DNA of 42,490 nucleotides from Tannerellaceae bacterium (GTDB lineage Bacteria; Bacteroidota; Bacteroidia; Bacteroidales; Tannerellaceae): NCBI GenBank assembly GCA_021201865.1, contig JAJQEE010000178.1, positions 3,250 to 45,739 of the forward strand, read 5' to 3'. Shown piece by piece: positions 7,485 to 16,879 of this stretch (position 1 is its first letter; each line of letters starts with the position of its first letter). The notes under the pieces were generated by a model. It saw only the letters and a program-made list of their open reading frames with translations, ran no database searches and was not told where the DNA came from. The position numbers and the translations under genes were made by a program.

Positions 7485-10400
7485 TTAAAAGGTAATGTTC
7501 GCACCAAACGTAAAGGTACGGGCCTGTGGATGGGTACCACCATCAAATCCGTTACGTGTTCCTACTTCCGGGTCAATACCGGTGTAATTGGTGATCGTGA
7601 AAAGGTTCTCTCCCTGTGCGAACAGGCGCAGGTTCTTGATAAAGGCTTTTCTCAGGATATGAGAGGGAAGCTGATAGCCCAGTTGCAGCACTTTCAGGCG
7701 GAGATAAGAGCCATCTTCCACAAACAGGTTGCTCACCCAGGTGGTATTGTTGTTCGGATCTCCTTCCACTACTCTTGGCATCCAGTTGGAAGTACCTTCC
7801 CCATGCCAGCGATTTAACCAGGTCTCATCCCAGTTTGCATAGGTAATATTTGCTCTGCGGTAGAATCTATACACGTCATTTCCATGCACTCCCTGGAAGA
7901 AAGCGTATAAATCAAATCCTTTCCATTCGGCACTCAGGGTAAAACCATAGGTCCAATCCGGATTCGGATCACCGATCATGGTCCGGTCTTCTCCGGTAAT
8001 ACCATCTTTACCATCCAGGTCTTTGTATCTGACATCCCCCGGTCGGGCATTCGGTTGTTTGGGAGTTCCGTCTGCTGTTACGTGTGCGTCCACTTCGGCC
8101 TGATTCTGGAAAATGCCATCATGTACATAGCCGTAGAAAAATCCATAGGGTTTACCTGTTTCCATCCAGGTTACAGTTCCACCTAAGCCACCACCCAGAA
8201 TGTCAATACCAATCCGTTCATCACCGATATCAGTTACCGTGTTTTTAACATAAGACGCATTGGCCCCTACACGTAGATTTACCTGATCAATCTTAAAGCG
8301 ATAACTGGCTTCTAATTCTACTCCTTCATTCTTAACAGAACCTTTATTTACCTTCATTGTTTTGAAGCCGGTATATTCAGGTAAAGCAACTTCCAGCAAC
8401 ATATCTTTTGTCTTTTTATGAAAGTAATCAGCAGTAAAGGTCAGCGCATTTCCTAAGAACCGTAAATCAATACCTATGTCGGTCTGTTCAGATGTTTCCC
8501 ATTTCAGATCGCTGTTGACATATCCGGATGTTTTTGCTCCTGTCAATACCTGTCCGTCTACCACTGCATTATTACCCATAGACATCATACTGGTATAACC
8601 AAAGGCCCCAATATTCTCATTCCCATTCTGTCCCCAACTGGCACGTAATTTAATAAAGTCGATCCAGCCCGGCCGGTTGTCCATGAAGCCTTCCCGGGAA
8701 AGTACCCAACCGGCAGAGACGGAAGGAAAGACTGCATACTTATGGTTGGTACCGAAATTGGAAGAACCATCCCGTCTGACAACTGCTTCAAACAGGTATT
8801 TCTCGTCATAGTTGTAGTTCACACGACCAAAGACGGAAGCTAACCGATGGTCTTCTGCTTTTCCTTCTACCCGCTCCAATGTTCTGTCTCCAGCCGCAAT
8901 ATCAATATATCCTTTGTCAATATCGGCTACTAACAGGTCATAGTCGGTTCCTTTAAGATTGGATAGGTGATAAGAAGACATCGTGGTACCCCCTAATAAA
9001 GTAAGGTTATGTACTCCAAAAGATTTCGTATAGGTAACAATGTTTTCCCATTGCCAGAAACGAGCCTCGATCTTTTCATCCACAATAGAGGAAAGCGTAT
9101 TTTTATTGGTGGTGTTCAGATCATATTCCGGAGTCACTCTTTTATCCGAAGTAAAGGTCCAGTCCATACCGGCTGTGGTTTTGAACTTTAATCCGGGAAG
9201 AACATCCACATCCAGGTTGAAGTTCCCACTGAACACCTGTGGTATCTTACGGGTGTTATTTCTTACCTGCATAGCGGCAAAAGGATTATTGATCTCGTTC
9301 ATGTCAATAATATTGTAAGCCCTTCCGTTTTTATCTTTGATGTAATTCGGATAACTTAGCGCATATTGTTCCAGTACGGACGCATTATCCTGATAGATAG
9401 TCTCTGTAGGAGGCAACATATTCATAGAAGCAATTAATCCGCTTGCTTCGTTGTTATCGATCTCGCCACCTGTAAATTTGCTATGGGTGTAACTGATGAT
9501 TGATCCAAAGGTCACCTTATTCAACCAGTTTCTGTCTTTAGCATCCATCAAAATCGTGGAATGGTTCAGACGGGCATTATATCTTTCATAATCAGAATAA
9601 CCTTTGGCAAAAATTCCGCTCTGGTTCAGATACCCGAAAGAAAGGAAATAGGTACTGTTTTCGCTACCTCCACTAATCGATAATTTATGATTGGTGACAG
9701 GAGCATTTCTGTTGGTCAGCTCTTTCTGCCAGTCTGTGTTCACGGAAGAAGGAGTCGGGAAATAGGGATCTTTACCGGAATTAGCAGCCATCTCATTCAT
9801 CAACATCTGATAGTTCTGACTGTCTAATAATTTCACATTCCGGGCCGGGTTCTGGAAGCCATAAGTGAATTCATAATTCAAGGTGGCTTTTGCTCCCTGG
9901 GTCCCTTTTTTAGTGGTGACTAACACGACCCCATTCGCACCGCGTGCACCGTAGATTGCCGCGGAAGCTGCATCTTTCAATATCTCGATGGATTCAATAT
10001 CCGAAGGGTTCAGGTGATTGATCCCTTCGCTGTTGGGCATACCATCAATGATATATAACGGATTAGAGTTATTCACGGTACCTGTACCCCGGATCCGGAT
10101 CTTGGAATCATCTCCCGGTTGTCCGGAATTAGAGGTGATCTGTACACCGGATACTTTTCCTTTCAGTGCATTTTGTACGTTGGTCGGATTTCCCATATCC
10201 AGATCTTCTCCGGTGACCCGGCTGACAGCAGAGGACATGACGCTTTTCTTTTGTACGCTATATCCGACTACTACCACATCGTCTAATAATAAGGAAGATT
10301 CCCGGAAACGGATGACGATGTTTTTTTCTTCTTTTGTCACCGGATATTCTACCGGGTCATAACCTACAAAAGCGAAAACAATGACATCTCCTACATTTCC

Positions 10401-10601
10401 CCTGATCTGGAAGTTTCCGTCTAAATCAGTAGTGGTTCCTACACTTTGCTGGTCTTTTATATACACGTTAGCACCGGGAAGTGTTTCCCCAAAGTGGTCA
10501 TATACGGTTCCCCCCATAGTTACTCCACCTGGTTGGGCGAGTAGTTGGAAACAACCTATCATCACAAGAAAGGATGATAATATAAACTTCATGATTTTCA
10601 T
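7485..10601 (-). CDS. SusC/RagA-family TonB-linked outer-membrane transporter
   Basis: A 1038-residue SusC-type importer. It has a signal peptide (1-22), a carboxypeptidase-regulatory-like domain (about 28-105, GTVYDHFGETLPGANVYIK), a TonB-box-like stretch (DDVVVVGY), and a plug with LKGKVSGVQI, IRIRGTGTVNNSNPLYIIDG and ANGVVLVTTKKG. A 22-strand-type barrel follows and ends in a terminal aromatic (GANITF). With the downstream SusD it imports oligosaccharides into the periplasm using TonB energy. The upstream region (10602-11068) carries an operator-like repeat shared with the ROK-operon promoter. No SusE/SGBP gene follows; a ThuA protein is next. The frame is intact over 3.1 kb. Confidence 0.96.
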   Translation of the reverse strand: MKIMKFILSSFLVMIGCFQLLAQPGGVTMGGTVYDHFGETLPGANVYIKDQQSVGTTTDLDGNFQIRGNVGDVIVFAFVGYDPVEYPVTKEEKNIVIRFRESSLLLDDVVVVGYSVQKKSVMSSAVSRVTGEDLDMGNPTNVQNALKGKVSGVQITSNSGQPGDDSKIRIRGTGTVNNSNPLYIIDGMPNSEGINHLNPSDIESIEILKDAASAAIYGARGANGVVLVTTKKGTQGAKATLNYEFTYGFQNPARNVKLLDSQNYQMLMNEMAANSGKDPYFPTPSSVNTDWQKELTNRNAPVTNHKLSISGGSENSTYFLSFGYLNQSGIFAKGYSDYERYNARLNHSTILMDAKDRNWLNKVTFGSIISYTHSKFTGGEIDNNEASGLIASMNMLPPTETIYQDNASVLEQYALSYPNYIKDKNGRAYNIIDMNEINNPFAAMQVRNNTRKIPQVFSGNFNLDVDVLPGLKFKTTAGMDWTFTSDKRVTPEYDLNTTNKNTLSSIVDEKIEARFWQWENIVTYTKSFGVHNLTLLGGTTMSSYHLSNLKGTDYDLLVADIDKGYIDIAAGDRTLERVEGKAEDHRLASVFGRVNYNYDEKYLFEAVVRRDGSSNFGTNHKYAVFPSVSAGWVLSREGFMDNRPGWIDFIKLRASWGQNGNENIGAFGYTSMMSMGNNAVVDGQVLTGAKTSGYVNSDLKWETSEQTDIGIDLRFLGNALTFTADYFHKKTKDMLLEVALPEYTGFKTMKVNKGSVKNEGVELEASYRFKIDQVNLRVGANASYVKNTVTDIGDERIGIDILGGGLGGTVTWMETGKPYGFFYGYVHDGIFQNQAEVDAHVTADGTPKQPNARPGDVRYKDLDGKDGITGEDRTMIGDPNPDWTYGFTLSAEWKGFDLYAFFQGVHGNDVYRFYRRANITYANWDETWLNRWHGEGTSNWMPRVVEGDPNNNTTWVSNLFVEDGSYLRLKVLQLGYQLPSHILRKAFIKNLRLFAQGENLFTITNYTGIDPEVGTRNGFDGGTHPQARTFTFGANITF

Positions 10602-11068
10602 ATTAAATAATAAGTTAGTTTAGTTGGTTTATTGAACTTTTTCTTAGCATCAGACTTCCTCTGTTTTCCGTAAACCATCCTGTGGAAAGTTATTTTTAAG
10701 GATAAAAAGATCCTTCCTTCAGTCCGGGACTGGAGGATAACGGATAGAAAATCAATAAAAATGAAAGACGGACCCGGATACTGTCTACGGGAATAATTGA
10801 GTCAGATAGCTTTTGCTATCAAGTGCTGATTTGAACCAGGATTATATGGGTTGGTTCAATTGGGTCAGACATGGATTCTTTTTCATAAGCATTTTAATTT
10901 AATTGTTACTATTCGATGAAATAACTCCGGATTATTTTTCTACAAGATTATCTTATTCTATGGAAAAGGGCGTTTAAATATGATCATTAAAAGTTTGTTT
11001 TCTAACAAATTTGAAACTCTGATAGATATCAAACTTTTCCGGTTAGGAAACAAACTTTTAATTCTTTG
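10602..11068 (-). promoter_or_regulatory. susC upstream region: candidate promoter, operator repeats and structured leader
   Basis: This 467-bp spacer has no credible ORF. On the minus strand a weak -7 box TAATCTTG lies at 10950-10943. Operator-like repeats lie upstream of it: GTTTGTTTTCTAACAAA at 10993-11009 (plus-strand reading), a degenerate GTTTA/CATTA unit at 10972-10989, and two CAAAC half-sites at 11030 and 11051, spaced 21 bp. If this is the promoter, the susC leader is over 300 nt. The leader contains two hairpins: GATAGC-TTTT-GCTATC (10805-10820) and TTGAACCA/TGGTTCAA (10831-10859). The same -7 decamer and 17-bp unit occur before the ROK gene at identical spacing. Confidence 0.55.
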
Positions 11069-12001
11069 TTAATGAGCATGAAAAGGAGCTTTGAAGTCTT
11101 TCCGGAGAGTGATGGTTCCCGGGCCCGGAAAATCTTTGGGTACTTCCTGGGTCACCTGTCCGGTCGCTGCCCATTCAGCTCCCCGTAAAAGAGTTACCTG
11201 GAATCCGGTGCACTCCATGGAGTATCTTAATTCCGGGTCATTTCCGGCATGTCCCATCAAGGTCACAAATACTTTCCCTTTGCCATAGTTGACTGTCCAT
11301 AACATAGGTTCATGTCTTCCGGACCCGGCTAAATGAGGATCGTCATAGGTGGTTGCCAGTATTTCCATATTTTTAGCCGGACCTCTCAGCTTGGCATAGA
11401 GTTCATCCTTGAAATGGTCCCATACCTCCGGAAGACCTTTTAGTATAGGATGGTCCGGGTTGCGGTGTGTAATGGTGAAAGGATGTTGAAGTGCATGATA
11501 GCCTGCCCATCCGGGAGTATAGTCATACACAAAACGATCTTTCTGCCAGTAGACATACGGACCCACTTTTTCATCCCGCTGGTTCCATGCTCCCAACCCG
11601 ATCATTTCATTATACTCTTTCCAGTCATCCATTGGTACGACAGAAGAATGGACTACTACCACCCCGCCGCCACCGGATACATATTTCTCAAAATTTTTCC
11701 GGGTTTGCTCCACCCAGGTTTTACCTCCATAGTTGATCACCACCAGATCATATTTACTGAAATCCGGATTGAACAGGTTCATATCTCCATCCCAGTCAGG
11801 AGTCGTAATAATATCGACGGTGAACAACTCACTGTTTTCTAAGATCATCTTAATCGCGTCACTTCCTCCCTGCCACCAGTGACTTCCATCCTGTCCGGTG
11901 GCGATCATCGTTTTTATTTTTTTCTGAGCTGTTACGGAAGAAAAAGGATTTCCCATAAAAAGAATAGAGATCCCTATGGTTATGATGTGTTTTATTTTCA
12001 T
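11069..12001 (-). CDS. Secreted ThuA-like domain protein
   Basis: A 310-residue protein with a cleavable signal (1-25, FSSVTAQ) rather than a lipobox. Conserved ThuA features: KIKTMIATGQDGSHWWQGG, YDLVVINYGG, a Gly/Val-rich strand YVSGGGGVVVVHSS, HPFTITHRNPDHPILKGLPEVW, HEPMLWTVNYGKGKVFVTLMGHAG, and LLRGAEWAATGQV near the end. The fold is that of class I glutamine amidotransferases, but the Cys nucleophile position is not obvious; the role in the PUL is unknown. It lies between the GH18 gene and susC, 139 bp after GH18, and its stop abuts the susC operator region. Confidence 0.88.
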   Translation of the reverse strand: MKIKHIITIGISILFMGNPFSSVTAQKKIKTMIATGQDGSHWWQGGSDAIKMILENSELFTVDIITTPDWDGDMNLFNPDFSKYDLVVINYGGKTWVEQTRKNFEKYVSGGGGVVVVHSSVVPMDDWKEYNEMIGLGAWNQRDEKVGPYVYWQKDRFVYDYTPGWAGYHALQHPFTITHRNPDHPILKGLPEVWDHFKDELYAKLRGPAKNMEILATTYDDPHLAGSGRHEPMLWTVNYGKGKVFVTLMGHAGNDPELRYSMECTGFQVTLLRGAEWAATGQVTQEVPKDFPGPGTITLRKDFKAPFHAH

Positions 12002-12140
12002 ATTTTCAATTGAATTAAAGGATTTAACGGAGAGGAAAAGGATATGTTTGGAATGATATATGGAATCTGAAGGTTACTGTGTTTGTCGCATATCCTCTCC
12101 TTCCGTCTAATAAAGTCTAAAAAAGAGAATTATAATATTA

Positions 12141-13169
12141 TTACCGGTTTAATGTCTCATACACTGTTTTTCGCAGTTCCCCTGCTGCATTGTCCCCATC
12201 ATAATCCCAATACATTCCTCCTAAAAGGCCACGTTCAAGGATATATTCACATTTTATTGCTAAGGAGCGGGGATTGTCATAGGTACAGACCAGCTCACCT
12301 GCTGTATCTGTCAGGTAAGGGACCTTTGCTACGTTATCCCAGTGTTCCTGGTATCCGTCAAGCTGTTCGATCTTTTTATAATCGATAAAGCCCGGGAGAG
12401 ATTTGTTTCCTCTGCCGTAGAACGGCATTCCCAATACTAATTTGTGAAGAGGAACCCCTGCTGATAAATGAGCCTCTACTGCTTCCTCCGAAGTTCTTTT
12501 TCCGGCATGTGCTGACCGGTAGAGGGCAGAGTGATGGGTCGGAGGGGTAGACATGTCATATGCCATGATGTTTATAAAATCCATATATGGATCAATCGCC
12601 CGGAAATCGATGAAACCGGCACTCGCGGCTGAGGCAAGGGTTAGCAATTTGTTGTCCCCGATAGCTTCCCGTATGTCTTTCATCAATAAGGTGAAGTTCT
12701 CCGTGTCTTCCGGTGAAGAGGATATCTGCGCGGCAGAACTGGTTGGATATTCCCAGTCGATATCAATCCCATCCAGGTGGAATTGTTCAACGATTCGCCG
12801 GCAATCGGCAGCAAAGCTATTCCTGTTTTTAGTATCCGCGGCCATCTCACTGAACCGGCCACTTCCCCAGCCACCGATCGAAAGAAGGATCTTTAATTCC
12901 GGGTTGCTTTTTTTGAGCAATACGATCTCTTTCAGCCTCTCCTCATTATCAATCCGTACGCCATCAAACGAATCGTTCACATGTCCAAAGGCATAGTTGA
13001 TATGTGTCATGTAGATTGGATCAGGCATCGTACTGCTCCAGGAGGTAACATAGGCGACAATTATTTTTCTGTGATTGTCCGGTGGTTGCTCTTCGCCCGT
13101 GGTTTTGCCAGTGGAACAGCTAATATGCAGACAAGAGAGGAGTATAAAAAGAATTTTTAGTAGTTTCAT
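12141..13169 (-). CDS. GH18 glycoside hydrolase lipoprotein (chitinase or endo-beta-N-acetylglucosaminidase type)
   Basis: A 342-residue lipoprotein (lipobox around ISCS, C18) with a GH18 barrel from about residue 34. The DxxDxDxE active site is intact: DGIDIDWE at 133-140, with E140 as the acid. SIGGWG (97-102) is the second family signature, and MAYDM supplies the Tyr/Asp that stabilise the oxazolinium intermediate. The ending LLGGMYWDYDGD is the usual final barrel strand with Trp. GH18 enzymes cleave beta-1,4 bonds next to GlcNAc (chitin or N-glycan core). Short and single-domain, without visible carbohydrate modules. It starts 11 bp after the small secreted protein gene, so the two are co-transcribed. 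Confidence 0.93.
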   Translation of the reverse strand: MKLLKILFILLSCLHISCSTGKTTGEEQPPDNHRKIIVAYVTSWSSTMPDPIYMTHINYAFGHVNDSFDGVRIDNEERLKEIVLLKKSNPELKILLSIGGWGSGRFSEMAADTKNRNSFAADCRRIVEQFHLDGIDIDWEYPTSSAAQISSSPEDTENFTLLMKDIREAIGDNKLLTLASAASAGFIDFRAIDPYMDFINIMAYDMSTPPTHHSALYRSAHAGKRTSEEAVEAHLSAGVPLHKLVLGMPFYGRGNKSLPGFIDYKKIEQLDGYQEHWDNVAKVPYLTDTAGELVCTYDNPRSLAIKCEYILERGLLGGMYWDYDGDNAAGELRKTVYETLNR

Positions 13170-13180
13170 GTGGTCTGTTC

Positions 13181-13648
13181 TTATTTGTTCTTAAACTCTT
13201 TATTTTGCCATTCGATCCGGTCATAGACCCAGGTAACCGAAAGTTTATTCCCGAATTCATCGGTAGAGAATTTTCCATCCTGAAAATAGGTGCGGTACAA
13301 TTCGTATTTCCCATCCTGGTTCCGGTCTTCCAGTCGTAGATCCCTTTCCGTTGAGATCGTGATATCCGAAATGTATTTCACCTCTTTGGAATAATGATCT
13401 ATAATTACATAGTAGTTTTTGAAGAGGTCAAAATAGGGATAATGACCATTATGAGCACTAAACAGGATCACCTCTTCCAATGCCGGGCTGTCATCCATTT
13501 GAACCAATTGAGAAGCGTGCGGCCCAAATCCCGGTTTCTGAACCTCCGGTGGATATCTGTCCCATGTTTTTGCCGGAGATACTGTATATTGACACCATCC
13601 CTGCAATGAAAAACTGAGGAGTATAACTAAGAAAAAAATCTTTTTCAT
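13181..13648 (-). CDS. Small secreted protein of unknown function in the PUL
   Basis: 155 residues with a clear signal peptide (MKKIFFLVILLSFSLQGWCQ, 1-20). The mature part is rich in aromatic and acidic residues and includes an Asp-rich loop RNQDGKYELYRTYFQDGKF (about 109-127) reminiscent of calcium-binding or FG-GAP-like loops, but I do not recognise a family. It sits between the MFS gene, from which it is separated by a strong hairpin (13675-13724), and the GH18 gene (11 bp downstream). This placement suggests a periplasmic or surface accessory to GH18. Confidence 0.75.
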   Translation of the reverse strand: MKKIFFLVILLSFSLQGWCQYTVSPAKTWDRYPPEVQKPGFGPHASQLVQMDDSPALEEVILFSAHNGHYPYFDLFKNYYVIIDHYSKEVKYISDITISTERDLRLEDRNQDGKYELYRTYFQDGKFSTDEFGNKLSVTWVYDRIEWQNKEFKNK

Positions 13649-13674
13649 ATGATTGCTGTTTTTAAGGGATGAAA

Positions 13675-13724
13675 AGCCAGGAAATCAAAGGAGTGAAGCA
13701 GTGATGCCCCTTTGATCCCTGGCT
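13675..13724. repeat. Inverted repeat downstream of the MFS gene
   Basis: AGCCAGGAAATCAAAGG pairs with CCTTTGATCCCTGGCT across a 17-nt loop, directly after the MFS stop, so it can act as a terminator or RNA stability element within the PUL. The segment at 13684-13704 is nearly the same as 39272-39292, so it belongs to a dispersed family. Confidence 0.65.
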
Positions 13725-13731
13725 ACACTTT

Positions 13732-15052
13732 TCAAGCTTCAGCGGTTTGCTTCACTCTGGATCCCACTAATGCATAATATAACATAAATAATTCACCAAA
13801 GATAACGATCCCCCAGGACCATCTCCATCCGCCTAACAGGTCGGCGATCACTCCCTGCAAAAGAGGGAGAATCGCACCTCCGACCACTCCGATCATAAAA
13901 ACGCCGGCAGCAATAGAGGTATATTTCCCTAATTGATTGACGGAAAGCGTAAAGATCGCACCCCACATGATCGAGTGGAACAGACCTACTGCGGTTAATA
14001 ACCAGGGATTGTTAAACAGAATGGCCAACAGGGTAAGCAAGGTGGCAGATACGGTCGTAACCATTAACTGAACACGGGGAGAGATCCTGCTCAGTGAACT
14101 CCCTACTAACCGTCCGATCAGCATACCACCCCAATAGAGGGTAGCCATCAGGGCTGGTATCGCAAAATTGATTCCAAACAGCGAAAGGGAGTCGTTGCCT
14201 AAAAAAGAAAAGGCTCCGTGCAGGTTCTCCTGCTCAATCGCATATAGATTAATATTCGCACCAATGCAAACTTCCACACCTACATAGAAGAAGATGGCGA
14301 TCACTCCTAATTTCAGATGGCTGAATGACCATATACTTTTCTCTAACTTTTCTCCGGCTTCCGCTTTCGTCCCCTGGATATCCGGCAGAGACAGACGGAA
14401 AAGGATCATAACGATCAGGGAAATGATAACCATCAGGGAGAAAAAGGGAATCATGAGCTGGCTGACCTGGACCTCTTCCATGGCCAATCCCCCGAATACG
14501 ATACCTGTCACGAAGAAGGGAGCAATGGTTGTTCCTATCGAATTTGCTGAGCCACCGATGGCTAAGCGTTGTACGGGCTGAGTCCCTTTTACATAGCATG
14601 CGGTCAGATAGGGGTTGATCACTACCTGGAGAATAGTGGCGGATGCTCCTACCACAAAAGAACCTAATAAAAAGATGAAGAAGCCTATCGGTACAATATT
14701 ACTTCCTATATGCAGATTGGCGTCCGGAAACCGAACCGTGAACAGGGAAGAGAGAAAAAACAATCCCAGTCCGGCAATCATAATAAATAGAGAACGGATC
14801 AATGTACCTTTGTATCCGTATGTAGTAGTCCATGCCGAACCGATTCCTCCGGTGAGCGGGTAGGCTAAGAACCAGGAGAAAGTAATAAGGGTGGCGAATG
14901 TATTTTCAGGTCGCCGACCCCTTCTAAGAAGGCCTCTTTTAAAGGACCCTGGAACTGCGTATTCGCAGTCGTCAGAAATCCTACAATAAAAAAAGGAATA
15001 CCATGGTCAGAAAAGGACCTAAGTAACTGATCTGTTTTTCCTGTTGTGTCAT
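13732..15052 (-). pseudogene. MFS sugar transporter (FucP/NagP-like), interrupted by two frameshifts
   Basis: Read through two single-base gaps, this is a 440-residue 12-helix inner-membrane permease of the FucP-like group, expected to import a monosaccharide such as GlcNAc. The start ATG at 15052 gives MTQQEKQISYLGPFLTMVF. The frame breaks in the A7 run at 14988-14994 (8 needed), restoring FFIVGFLTTANTQFQGPLKE. It breaks again in the T4 run at 14903-14906 (5 needed), restoring NTFATLITFSWFLAYPLTGG. The remainder from about 14802 is open to the stop. Typical motifs are NPYLTACYVKGTQPVQRLAI and YWGGMLIGRLVGSSLS. Both lesions are one base short in homopolymers only about 85 bp apart, with conserved protein on every side, so sequence error is more likely than real decay. 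Confidence 0.8.
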
Positions 15053-15084
15053 ATGTGTTTGGTATTAGATAGCAGGTGAATGAT

Positions 15085-15819
15085 TCAGACAATATGTTTG
15101 GCAGCATCCGCATCTAAAAGGAACTCACAGTTCGGATGTAACTGAAGTACAGAAGCCGGTATATCTGTTGTGACCGGACCTAAAAGCATCTGTTTTACAA
15201 TCTCTGCTTTGTGTGATCCTTTGGCGATCAGAACGATCTTGCGGGAATGCATAATATTCTTGATCCCTAATGTGAGACCTCCCAGTTCATGTTCCGGTGG
15301 CGTATTTGTTTCCTCCCGGACTCTTTTTTCAAAATCCGGATCCATCGGAGAGACCCAGGTTTCACTTTCAAAAGGAGTTCCCGGTTGATTGATACCGATA
15401 TGTCCGTTTGTTCCCAACCCTAACATCTGGAGGTCAATCCCTCCCCGGTCTTCTAAGGCCTGCTGGAAAAGGGCGGCTTCTCTTGCGAAATCATCTGACA
15501 TGGTCGGAGGCATGATAAAGTTTTCCTCCCTGATCCCTAACGGACCTGCGATCTGATCTTTGATCATAGTATAGCAGGCTCCTTTATATTCACGGGATAA
15601 ATTAGTTAATTCATCCACATTGAATAAGGTAATATCAGAAACATCGAAAGGATATTGGCGATAAATATCACTTACGATCGCATGCATATTTTTAGTAGTT
15701 TGTCCGGTAGACAGTCCAATCACTGCTTTGGGGTTGGTTAACATGGCTGTAATAATGCGCCAGGCAGCCATTCTGTCAAATTCTTCTTCGTTCTTTGCAA
15801 TGGTGATGTTTAGTTTCAT
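15085..15819 (-). CDS. Glucosamine-6-phosphate deaminase-like protein (NagB family)
   Basis: 244 residues of the NagB/6-phosphogluconolactonase-like fold. NagB converts GlcN-6-P to fructose-6-P and ammonia. Features: VIGLSTGQTT phosphate loop (33-42), LFNVDELTNL with catalytic D69, GLGTNGHIGINQPG (134-147) with the general base region N138-H140, and GSHKAEIVKQMLLGPVTTDIPASVLQLH. The usual NEP here reads NQP (Q145), replacing an active-site Glu; N at the position before GH is common in Gram-positive enzymes. The sugar could therefore be GlcN-6-P or a related amino-sugar phosphate. The open frame extends to 15885, but homology begins at the ATG at 15819. It lies between the ROK kinase and MFS genes in one operon. 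Confidence 0.85.
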   Translation of the reverse strand: MKLNITIAKNEEEFDRMAAWRIITAMLTNPKAVIGLSTGQTTKNMHAIVSDIYRQYPFDVSDITLFNVDELTNLSREYKGACYTMIKDQIAGPLGIREENFIMPPTMSDDFAREAALFQQALEDRGGIDLQMLGLGTNGHIGINQPGTPFESETWVSPMDPDFEKRVREETNTPPEHELGGLTLGIKNIMHSRKIVLIAKGSHKAEIVKQMLLGPVTTDIPASVLQLHPNCEFLLDADAAKHIV

Positions 15820-15903
15820 AATTATTTTTTTGTAGGTAGTAGATAGTCGTTGACAGGGACTTACTTGGCCCGTTTTGTTTTCCACTAACTACCTGTTTAT
15901 AAT

Positions 15904-16846
15904 TTAATGTTCTCTCATGGCTACTGCTCCGGCACCAATCAGTCCGATAAAATCCGGGTTTAATTTAGTCAGTACCACTCCATTCTTTACGAAACGGATG
16001 GTTGTCGGATTCAGCTTTTCTAATACTTTCGTGTGGATATATCCATCGGAAACAATTCCACCTCCTAAAACAACGGTGTCCGGATCACTGACCCGGACTA
16101 AGTTCATGATCAGGTTTGCTAAAGCCTGGGAGGCATTTTCCACTAATTGAATACATAAAGGATCTCCTTTCTGGCTGAGGGCGAAGACCTCTTTCACATC
16201 GACCCGGTCACCCAGATCTTCCGGTATGTGAAGTTGTGTGGGATATTGATCTTTTAACAACCGGGCGGAACGGTCAAAGCCAATACCGGAGGCGATGAGT
16301 TCCACACAATCCATGCGGCCACATCCACATTGTACCCCTACATTGACTCCTACCTGCGTATGGCCTACCTCACCGGCATTGAAATGGCTCCCTCTGATTT
16401 GTTTGCCGTTCACAACAAATCCGGCTGCAATTCCGGTTCCTACATTGATATAAATAAAGTTTTCCGATATCTGTCCGAAGCCAAACAATTTAGCGGCCCG
16501 GGTAGCACTTTTAACGTCATTGTCAATATAGCAGGGCATATCATACCGTTCAGATAATTCTTTCGCCAGGTGTAGGGGATTGGTCCGTTTCGGATCAATC
16601 TGCAGCCAGATCCCTTGTTTCGGGTCTACCCGTCCCAGTAGCCCAACTCCTAAAGCTTTGGGTTTTTTATCTACCCATCCGACTGTCGCGATATAATCAT
16701 CTAACGATTTTTTATATACTCCAAAGCGGCCGGTTGGTTAAAATATCCTGTATCATATTTTTGTATTTCAGAATATTTCCGTGTTTGTCCATTTCTCCTA
16801 TCAGAAGTTTGGTACCTCCTAAATCAAGAGCTAAATATGTTTCCAT
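15904..16846 (-). pseudogene. ROK-family sugar kinase (GlcNAc/glucose kinase type), interrupted by two frameshifts
   Basis: A ROK kinase of 314 residues when two single-base gaps are restored. The ATG at 16846 begins METYLALDLGGTK, the ATP-binding DxGGTK (D8-K13). The frame breaks in the A4 run at 16740-16743 (5 needed) and in the T6 run at 16708-16713 (7 needed). Between and after them the protein reads FNQPAALEYI then KKSLDDYIATVGWVDKKPKA. The intact remainder has CYIDNDVKSA with catalytic Asp, INVGTGIAAG, GEVGH and the zinc-binding CGCGRMDCVE, all hallmarks of ROK kinases. Likely substrates are GlcNAc or another hexose released by the PUL. It is first gene of the ROK-NagB-MFS operon, behind a candidate HTCS-controlled promoter. 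Confidence 0.82.
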
Positions 16847-16879
16847 ACGTTGTGATTAGATTTTCATGTTTATTCAGGT

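Noticed and set aside
14865-15113. Separate 82-residue protein upstream of the MFS gene
   Set aside because: It is the out-of-frame continuation of the permease N-terminus (FFIVGFLTTANTQFQGPLKE), not an independent gene.
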